From: JAITWN01 sp964581365
GTDB lineage: Bacteria; Pseudomonadota; Gammaproteobacteria; SZUA-140
Reading direction: 5' to 3'
DNA length: 20,169 bases
NCBI GenBank assembly: GCA_964581365.1
Contig: CAZOOF010000041.1
Coordinates: 1-20,169 of the forward strand
The position numbers and the translations under genes were made by a program. How positions within the stretch are numbered: the first letter of the stretch is position 1; every line of letters starts with the position of its first letter. This document shows, in pieces, positions 14,541 through 20,169 of this stretch. The notes under the pieces are model-generated. The model had not been told where the DNA came from and did no database searches. It saw nothing but the letters and a program-made list of their open reading frames with translations.

Positions 14541-15557
14541 TCAGCTGGGTTCGATCTCACGGATATGGCGTCCGACCGCCCACCAGGCGCCCAGCAGACC
14601 GAGCCCAAGGCCGGCGCCGAGCAACCCGGCTACTCCCAGCGGACTCAGGTGACTGAGGTTGAAACCACTGTCATACAGCGCCGCCAGGCGCTCTACCGGC
14701 CCCGCCAGGGACAGGAGCGCCAGGGACACCAGCAGCCAAGCAAATACCGCGCCAAAAGCCCCGAAAAACAGGCCGTTATAAAGGAAGGGCCGGCGCACGA
14801 AGGCATCGGTGGCGCCGATCAGCTTCTGCACAACGATCTCCTCACGGCGGCTCTGGATGGACAGGCGGATGGTATTGCCAATGATCAGCAGCACGGCAAA
14901 GGCGAGCAGCACTGCCAGCACCAGCACCGCCCGCTGACCGATCTGCATGATGGCATGCAGCCGCTTCAGCCATTCGAGATCGAGTTGGGCCCGCTCCACC
15001 GCGTCGATCCGGCCGAAGCGATCCACCAGCGCGGAAGCCGCCTCCGGCGTGGCGCCATCGGGACTCACCACCAGCACCGAGGGCAGCGGATTCTCACCGA
15101 GCAGATCGAGCGCCTCGCCGAAACCGGACAGACGGCGGAATTCCTCCAGCGCGACATCCGGCGCGATGTGCGTCACCGACGCCACCCCCTCCATGGCGCC
15201 AATGTCCCGGATCAGGCGCCGGATCTCCATTTCCTCCGTTCCCTTGCGCAGAAACAGAGAAATCCGCGCCGCGTCTTCCCAGCCGGCACCGACCGTGCGG
15301 GCGCCCTGGAGAACGATATGGAGTCCGGTGGGCAGTGCCAGCGCAATGCCGATCACGGCCACCGTCATCAGGGTCGCCACCGGGCTGCGCGCCATCCGGC
15401 CCAGGGTGTTGAACATCGCCTGCAGATGGTGCACCAGCCAGGCGCGGCAGCGACCGAACAGACCGAGGCGTCTGGCGCCCACACGGGGCGAAGCGTGCGG
15501 CGTCGCCGCGCGCCTCCGCGCCCCGCGCTTGCCGGCGCGCAGGCTGACGCGGCTCAT
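14541..15557 (-). CDS. ftsX: Cell division protein FtsX (ABC transporter-like permease)
   Basis: FtsX pairs with FtsE in the inner membrane and activates septal peptidoglycan hydrolases through EnvC-type partners. The 338-residue protein has an arginine-rich cytoplasmic N-terminus (about residues 1-45), a first membrane segment near 59-82, and a periplasmic domain of about 85-205. Three further membrane segments lie near 210-230, 262-284 and 306-327. The RREEIVVQKLIGATDAFVRRPFLYNG stretch after segment 2 is the conserved coupling region of the family. The ATG at 15557 overlaps the ftsE stop (ATGA), so the two are translationally coupled. The long basic N-terminus is common in gammaproteobacterial FtsX. 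Confidence 0.95.
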   Translation of the reverse strand: MSRVSLRAGKRGARRRAATPHASPRVGARRLGLFGRCRAWLVHHLQAMFNTLGRMARSPVATLMTVAVIGIALALPTGLHIVLQGARTVGAGWEDAARISLFLRKGTEEMEIRRLIRDIGAMEGVASVTHIAPDVALEEFRRLSGFGEALDLLGENPLPSVLVVSPDGATPEAASALVDRFGRIDAVERAQLDLEWLKRLHAIMQIGQRAVLVLAVLLAFAVLLIIGNTIRLSIQSRREEIVVQKLIGATDAFVRRPFLYNGLFFGAFGAVFAWLLVSLALLSLAGPVERLAALYDSGFNLSHLSPLGVAGLLGAGLGLGLLGAWWAVGRHIREIEPS

Positions 15558-16234
15558 GGGGCGACCAGCCCTTCCTGCCGCTCGGACAGCAGGCGTCCCT
15601 GATCCAGACGCAGGGTACGTTTGTCCATGCGCTCGATCAGCGCGAGGTCGTGGCTGGCGACCAGCACCGTCAAACCGATCTGATTGAACTCCTCGAACAG
15701 ATGCATGATTTCTTCGGAAAGCACCGGATCGAGGTTTCCGGTCGGTTCATCGGCGAGCAGCAGCGGCGGGCGATGGACGACGGCGCGCGCGATACCGACG
15801 CGCTGCTGCTCGCCGCCCGACAGCATGACCGGATAGCGCCGCTCCTTGTCGAGCAGACCGACCTTGTCGAGCGCGGCCCGCACCCGGCGCTGGATTTCGC
15901 GATGCTCGTATCCGGCGATCACCAGCGGCAGGCTGACGTTGTCGAAAACGGTGCGATCATCGAGCAGGTTGTGATTCTGGAAGATGATGCCGATTTCCCG
16001 ACGGACATAAGGAATCTCCCGCCGTCCGAGCCGGGAAAGATTGCGGCCATTGAGGTACGCCTGACCGTAAGAGGGCCGTTCGATCGCGGCGATGATCTTG
16101 AGCAGCGTGCTCTTGCCGGCGCCCGAATGCCCGGTGATGAACGCCATCTCGCCGGCGGCGAGATGCAGGGTCACCCCCGAGAGCGCTTCGTGCCCTCCGG
16201 GATACCGCTTGCCGACGTTCTCCAGGCGCAGCAT
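15554..16234 (-). CDS. ftsE: Cell division ATP-binding protein FtsE
   Basis: FtsE is the ATPase of the FtsEX complex, located on the cytoplasmic face at the septum, where it also contacts FtsZ and FtsA. The 226-residue protein begins MLRLENVGKRYPGG. It carries Walker A GHSGAGKST (35-43), Q-loop FQNHNLL near 85-91, ABC signature LSGGEQQRV (138-146), Walker B LLLADEPTGNLD (158-169) and the switch His in ASHD near 194. The start at 16234 is chosen because it begins the conserved domain and gives normal length; a longer open frame upstream overlaps ftsY and has low-complexity sequence. It begins four bases after the ftsY stop. Confidence 0.96.
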   Translation of the reverse strand: MLRLENVGKRYPGGHEALSGVTLHLAAGEMAFITGHSGAGKSTLLKIIAAIERPSYGQAYLNGRNLSRLGRREIPYVRREIGIIFQNHNLLDDRTVFDNVSLPLVIAGYEHREIQRRVRAALDKVGLLDKERRYPVMLSGGEQQRVGIARAVVHRPPLLLADEPTGNLDPVLSEEIMHLFEEFNQIGLTVLVASHDLALIERMDKRTLRLDQGRLLSERQEGLVAP

Positions 16235-16238
16235 CGAC

Positions 16239-17192
16239 TCATTGCCGGGAGAAGAGAGCGTCGACGAACTCCGCCGCATCGAAGGTGCGCAGATCATCGA
16301 TGCCCTCGCCGACCCCGACGAAGCGGATCGGCACATCGAGCCTGCGCGCCACGGCGAAGATCACGCCACCCCGGGCGGTGCCGTCGAGCTTGGTCAGGGC
16401 GATACCGCTGAGTCCGACGGCGCTATCGAACTGTACCGCCTGCGAAACGGCGTTCTGCCCGGTGCCGCCGTCGATGACCAGCAGAGTCTCGTGCGGCGCG
16501 GCGGGATCGACCTTGGCGATGACGCGCCTGATCTTCTGCAACTCAGCCATCAGATTGGCCTGGGTATGCAGCCGGCCGGCCGTGTCGATGATCAGCACGT
16601 CCATGCCACGCGCCCTGGCGGCCTGCATGGCATCGAAAGCGACCGAGGCGGGATCGGCATTGGCGCCCTGGGAGACGACCGGGATGCCATTGCGCTCGCC
16701 CCAGACCTGGAGCTGCTCCACGGCTGCGGCGCGGAAAGTATCCCCGGCGGCCAGCATCACCTTGCGGCCTTCAGCCTGCAGGCGCTTCGCCAGCTTGCCG
16801 ATGGTGGTAGTCTTGCCGGCGCCATTGACGCCGACCATGAGGATGACGAACGGTCGGGCGTCCGGGTCGATGACCAGCGGCACGGCCCGCGGCGCGAGCA
16901 GCGCCAGCAGATCCGCCCGCAGCGCCGAGAACAGGGCCTCGCTGTCGCCGAGTTCGCTGCGTGAGATGCGCGCCTCGAGGTCGGCGATGATGTCGCGGGT
17001 GGCCTCCACGCCGACATCGGCGCCAAGGAGCAGGGTTTCAATTTCCTCGAGCAGCTCGGCATCGATCTTCTTGCGACCGAGCACCAGGCTGGCGAGACTG
17101 TCGACGAACCCGCTGCGGGTTCGTTGCAGGCGCTCCTTCAGGCGGCCGAAGAATGATCCACGCGGTGCTTGCTGATCGGCAGATCCAGCCAT
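16239..17192 (-). CDS. ftsY: Signal recognition particle receptor FtsY
   Basis: FtsY is the membrane-associated GTPase that docks signal recognition particle complexes at the translocon. From the ATG at 17192 it is 317 residues with NG-domain features. These are the N-terminal helical bundle, the GTP loop GVNGAGKTT (121-129), the DTFRAAAVEQL insertion motif (from 151), DTAGRLHTQ, and the guanine-specificity motif TKLDGTARGG. It ends GVGEGIDDLRTFDAAEFVDALF. The long acidic A domain of E. coli FtsY (497 residues) is absent, only a short basic N-terminus remaining; such short forms are common elsewhere. A TTG start at 17222 would add ten residues and is less likely. It heads the ftsYEX operon. 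Confidence 0.96.
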   Translation of the reverse strand: MAGSADQQAPRGSFFGRLKERLQRTRSGFVDSLASLVLGRKKIDAELLEEIETLLLGADVGVEATRDIIADLEARISRSELGDSEALFSALRADLLALLAPRAVPLVIDPDARPFVILMVGVNGAGKTTTIGKLAKRLQAEGRKVMLAAGDTFRAAAVEQLQVWGERNGIPVVSQGANADPASVAFDAMQAARARGMDVLIIDTAGRLHTQANLMAELQKIRRVIAKVDPAAPHETLLVIDGGTGQNAVSQAVQFDSAVGLSGIALTKLDGTARGGVIFAVARRLDVPIRFVGVGEGIDDLRTFDAAEFVDALFSRQ

Positions 17193-17332
17193 TTTCCGGG
17201 TCCAGGTCGGAGTGGTGTACAATGCGGACTTCGCGGCGGCATTTCACCCCCGCACAGATCCAATCGAGCGCCTATCCTAGCAAAACCGCGTATCAGGCAA
17301 CAGGTTCACGGTTCCAGCCACTGCGGAATGAC
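17193..17332. promoter_or_regulatory. Divergent promoter region between ftsY and the M16 peptidase pair
   Basis: This 140-base gap must drive transcription both ways. On the minus strand TGCTAGGAT (17282-17274) looks like an extended -10 box for ftsY, with a poor TTGCCT -35 at only 15 bases. On the plus strand TACAAT (17218-17223) matches five of six -10 positions but has no good -35. Both are weak readings. Confidence 0.35.
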
Positions 17333-18718
17333 ATGAAACTCATACTCTTCGCTCTCCTGGCAGCGCTGGGCTGCTTCACGGACTCCGCCATCGGCAGCGA
17401 GCCGGGTCCGAACACCCGGGAATTCGTGCTCGACAATGGCATGAAGCTGATTGTGCGCGAGGATCACCGCGCTCCGGTGGTGGTATCGCAGGTGTGGTAC
17501 AAGGTCGGCAGCAGTCACGAACATTCCGGCATCACCGGAATCTCCCATGCGCTCGAACATATGATGTTCAAGGGAACGCGCAAGCACCCGCCAGGCGCCT
17601 TTTCACGCATCATCGCCGAGCACGGCGGACGGGAGAACGCCTTCACCGGGCGCGATTACACGGCATATTTCCAGCAGCTCGAAGCGAGCCGGCTGCCGAT
17701 CAGCTTCGAACTCGAGGCTGATCGCATGCGCAACCTCACCCTTCCCGCCGACGAATTCGCGCGCGAGATCGAAGTGATCAAGGAGGAGCGCCGCCTGCGC
17801 ACCGAAGACGACCCGCAGGCGCTTGCCTGGGAGCAGCTCTATGCCGCCGCATTCACCGCTGCGCCCTACGGCAATCCCATCATCGGCTGGATGAACGATC
17901 TCGACCACATGACGGTCGAGGATCTGCGCCAGTGGTATCGCCATTGGTACGCCCCCGACAACGCCACGCTGGTAGTGGTCGGCGACGTCGTTCCGGATGA
18001 GGTCCATCGCCTGGCGAAGCGCCATTTCGGCCGCCTCAAAGCTGGCCGTGACGATGCGAACATCAAACCGCGCATCGAACCCCTGCAGACCGGCGAACGG
18101 CGGGTAACGGTGAAAGCGCCGGCCCGCGTGCCCTGGGTGGTGATGGGCTACAAGGTGCCGGTGCTGCGCACCGCCGGCGATGACGCCGAGGCCTATGCGC
18201 TCGAAGTGCTGGCCGGCGTGCTGTCGGGCGGCAGCAGCGCGCGCCTGCAGCGTCATCTGGTGCGCGAGCAAGGCCTGGCGGCCGAAGCCGGCGCCGGCTA
18301 CAACCTGTACGCGCGTCACGATGACCTGCTAATTGTCAGCGGCACTCCCGCCGGCGACACTGACGCCGCAAAACTGGAAGCAGCGCTGCGCGAGCAGATC
18401 GCCCGCCTGCGCGAGGAAGTCATCGCGGACGCCGAGCTCGAGCGCATCAAGGCGCAGGTGGTAGCGAGCAACGTCTACGAGCGCGACTCGGTGTTCTATC
18501 AGGCCATGCTCATCGGCATGCTGGAGACGGTCGGGCTGGACTGGCGCATCGCGGACCGCTATGTGGAAAAGGTGCAGTCAGTCACCCCCGAACAGGTGCG
18601 CGAAGTCGCCCGCAAGTATCTGACCGACGATCGCCTGACGGTCGCCATCGTCGAACCCCTGCCGGGTTCCGAAACGATGTCGGCACCGCATTCGGGGAGG
18701 AGCGGTCATGCGCATTGA
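17333..18718 (+). CDS. M16 family zinc peptidase, catalytic partner
   Basis: This is a predicted exported zinc protease of the pitrilysin/processing-peptidase family. The 461-residue protein starts with a signal sequence, MKLILFALLAALGCFTDSAIGS. The cysteine in LAALGC is a weak lipobox match, so a lipoprotein is possible but not assured. The inverted zinc motif HALEH has ligands at His72 and His76 and catalytic Glu75; the downstream glutamates in EVIKEERR (about 147-152) supply the third ligand. The C-terminal half keeps the second M16 domain, with GGSSARLQRHLVREQGLA. It overlaps the next M16 gene by 11 bases, implying an active/inactive heterodimer as known for other bacterial M16B pairs. 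The true substrate is unknown. Confidence 0.92.
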   Translation: MKLILFALLAALGCFTDSAIGSEPGPNTREFVLDNGMKLIVREDHRAPVVVSQVWYKVGSSHEHSGITGISHALEHMMFKGTRKHPPGAFSRIIAEHGGRENAFTGRDYTAYFQQLEASRLPISFELEADRMRNLTLPADEFAREIEVIKEERRLRTEDDPQALAWEQLYAAAFTAAPYGNPIIGWMNDLDHMTVEDLRQWYRHWYAPDNATLVVVGDVVPDEVHRLAKRHFGRLKAGRDDANIKPRIEPLQTGERRVTVKAPARVPWVVMGYKVPVLRTAGDDAEAYALEVLAGVLSGGSSARLQRHLVREQGLAAEAGAGYNLYARHDDLLIVSGTPAGDTDAAKLEAALREQIARLREEVIADAELERIKAQVVASNVYERDSVFYQAMLIGMLETVGLDWRIADRYVEKVQSVTPEQVREVARKYLTDDRLTVAIVEPLPGSETMSAPHSGRSGHAH

Positions 18719-20036
18719 AACTGGTATCGCGCGCTGGATCGCCGCAGCCGCCGTCTGCCTGCTGCTAGCCGCGGGAACGGCGAGCGCGGCGCGCCTGGAC
18801 ATCGAGCACTGGCAGACGCAGAACGGCGCCCGCGTCTATTTCGTTTCGGCCATGGAACTGCCGATGGTCGACGTGCAGATCGTGTTCGACGCCGGCAGCG
18901 CGCGCGATGGCGACCGGCCCGGCCTTGCACGGCTGGTGTCCCGCCTGCTCGACCAGGGCGCCGGCAACATGGACGCCGACGCGATCGCCGAACGCTTCGA
19001 GGATCTTGGCGCGCAATTCAGCACCAGCTCCCAGCGCGACATGGCAGCGGTCGATCTGCGCAGTCTCTCCGACCCGGTCTATCTCGACCCCGCGCTGGAC
19101 ACGCTGGCCATTGTGCTGAGGGAGCCGAGCTTCCCAGACAACGCGCTGGAACGCGAGCGCGGACGCATGCTGGTCGCCCTGCGCGCCGAGGAGCAGTCCC
19201 CGGGCGATGTCGCCGAGCGCGCCCTGTTCCGCGCCATTTACGGCGATCACCCCTATGGCACGCAGCCTTCCGGAGAGGCAGCCAGCGTGGCCGGACTCGA
19301 GCGCGATGACGTCCTGGCCTTCCATCGCGAACACTATGTCGCCCGCAACGCCGTCATCGCCATCGTCGGCGCAGTCGACCGCGCGGGCGCCGAGCGCATC
19401 GCCGAACGCGTCATCGGGGAACTGCCCGAAGGACGCCCGGCTGCGGCGCCGGCCGCCATTCCGCCGGTCCCGGAGGAACGCCGCGTGCACATCGAGTTCC
19501 CGTCCAGTCAGACCCATGTGCTCGCCGGCCAGGCCGGGCTGCAGCGCGACGATGCCGATTATTTCCCGCTCTACGTCGGCAACCACATCCTCGGCGGCGC
19601 CGGACTGGTATCCCGGATCAGCGAAGAGATTCGCGAGAAGCGCGGCCTGGCCTACAGCGCCTACAGTTACTTCATGCCGATGCGCGCCCGCGGTCCCTAC
19701 ATGCTCGGGCTGCAGACCCGCAACGAGCAGACGACAGAGGCGCTCGAGGTGCTCAACCGCACCCTCGAACGCTTCATCGAGGAAGGTCCGGAGGCAAAAG
19801 AGCTGGTCGCCGCGAAGAAGAACATCACGGGCGGCTTTCCGCTGCGCATCGCCAGCAACCGCAACATCGTCGGCAACCTCGCCATGATCGGCTTCTACGG
19901 CCTGCCCATCGACTGGCTGGATACCTTCACCGACAGGGTGGACGCAGTAACGCTCGAACAGATCCGGGAAGCATTCGCCCGGCGAATCGATCCCTCAACC
20001 ATGGTCACTGTCACCGTTGGTCAGTCTGCGGAATAA
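18708..20036 (+). CDS. M16 family peptidase homologue lacking the zinc site, partner subunit
   Basis: The 442-residue protein has a clear signal peptide (MRIETGIARWIAAAAVCLLLAAGTASA, cleavage after ASA) and the two-domain M16 fold. At the place of the HxxEH zinc motif it has R79-LL-D82-Q83, so both histidines and the glutamate are lost and it should not bind catalytic zinc. It keeps the substrate-side motif of the C-terminal half, RISEEIREKRGLAYSAYSYF (303-322). In known M16B heterodimers one subunit carries zinc and the other the R/Y motif, which fits this pair. The ATG at 18708 overlaps the previous gene and is preceded by GGGGAGGA (18694-18701). Confidence 0.92.
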   Translation: MRIETGIARWIAAAAVCLLLAAGTASAARLDIEHWQTQNGARVYFVSAMELPMVDVQIVFDAGSARDGDRPGLARLVSRLLDQGAGNMDADAIAERFEDLGAQFSTSSQRDMAAVDLRSLSDPVYLDPALDTLAIVLREPSFPDNALERERGRMLVALRAEEQSPGDVAERALFRAIYGDHPYGTQPSGEAASVAGLERDDVLAFHREHYVARNAVIAIVGAVDRAGAERIAERVIGELPEGRPAAAPAAIPPVPEERRVHIEFPSSQTHVLAGQAGLQRDDADYFPLYVGNHILGGAGLVSRISEEIREKRGLAYSAYSYFMPMRARGPYMLGLQTRNEQTTEALEVLNRTLERFIEEGPEAKELVAAKKNITGGFPLRIASNRNIVGNLAMIGFYGLPIDWLDTFTDRVDAVTLEQIREAFARRIDPSTMVTVTVGQSAE

Positions 20037-20169
20037 ATACGGGCGTGGCCGGGCGCAGCGGCGCCAGCAGGGGCTGCTGCGCATCATCGGCGGCACCTGG
20101 CGCAGCCGGCGCATCCGTTTCGTCACCGAATCGGATATCCGCCCGACCCCGGACCGGGTCCGCGAAACG
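20017..20169 (+). CDS. rsmD: 16S rRNA (guanine966-N2)-methyltransferase, N-terminal part only
   Basis: Only about the first 50 codons are present; the gene runs off the right edge. The stretch LRIIGGTWRSRRIRF followed by IRPTPDRVRET is the signature N-terminus of RsmD, which methylates G966 of 16S rRNA in the 30S subunit. The reading frame has no ATG; the best start seen is the TTG at 20017, which overlaps the end of the M16 gene by 20 bases, without a clear ribosome site. The exact start is therefore uncertain. The order ftsY - M16 - M16 - rsmD is the one known in Pseudomonas, which supports the call. Confidence 0.8.
   Translation, partial: MVSLRNKYGRGRAQRRQQGLLRIIGGTWRSRRIRFVTESDIRPTPDRVRET

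Noticed and set aside
1..20169. Mobile elements, CRISPR arrays, tRNA or rRNA genes, toxin or defence systems
   Set aside because: None seen; all sizeable reading frames are accounted for by core genes or their shadow frames.

Overview
The window reads as chromosomal core DNA of a high-GC gammaproteobacterium. The gene orders pilA-pilBCD-coaE-zapD, comF/bioBFHCD and ftsYEX-rpoH beside paired M16 peptidases and rsmD are those known from Pseudomonas, Chromatiales and related gammaproteobacteria. The genus cannot be fixed from the sequence alone. I see no phage, transposon, tRNA, rRNA or CRISPR array.

Layout. (1) 1-163, minus: start of an O-acetylhomoserine sulfhydrylase gene (metY), cut by the window edge. 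(2) 164-748: a 585-bp regulatory gap with two tandem 17-bp palindromes and a well-matched sigma-54 promoter serving the next gene. (3) 749-5358, plus: type IV pilus block with pilA (major pilin, own terminator), pilB (extension ATPase), pilC (platform) and pilD (prepilin peptidase). (4) 5502-6964, plus: coaE and zapD. (5) 7008-7900, minus: a small unknown ORF and a YfaZ-like outer-membrane protein. (6) 7997-8707, minus: comF. Divergent from it, 8817-13377, plus: a tightly overlapping biotin operon bioB-bioF-bioH-bioC-bioD behind a sigma-70-type promoter. (7) 13402-13441: bidirectional terminator between bioD and rpoH. (8) 13482-17192, minus: ftsY-ftsE-ftsX, then rpoH with its own candidate sigma-E promoter. 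(9) 17333-20036, plus: two M16 peptidase homologues, the first with the zinc motif and the second without. (10) 20017-20169, plus: start of rsmD, cut by the window edge.

How the genes work together. PilD processes PilA, PilB powers assembly and PilC anchors it. BioC and BioH open and close the methyl-ester disguise that lets fatty acid synthesis make pimeloyl-ACP, which BioF, BioD and BioB carry towards biotin (BioA is not in the window). FtsY receives signal-recognition-particle complexes, FtsEX couples septal peptidoglycan hydrolysis to division, ZapD bundles FtsZ, and RpoH directs the heat-shock response.

Nothing here looks like a new multi-gene system. The signals most worth following are regulatory: the tandem palindromes plus sigma-54 promoter of pilA, a family of polypurine/polypyrimidine intergenic elements at three gene borders (4341-4482, 5359-5484, 6964-7009), and the sigma-E-like promoter of rpoH.
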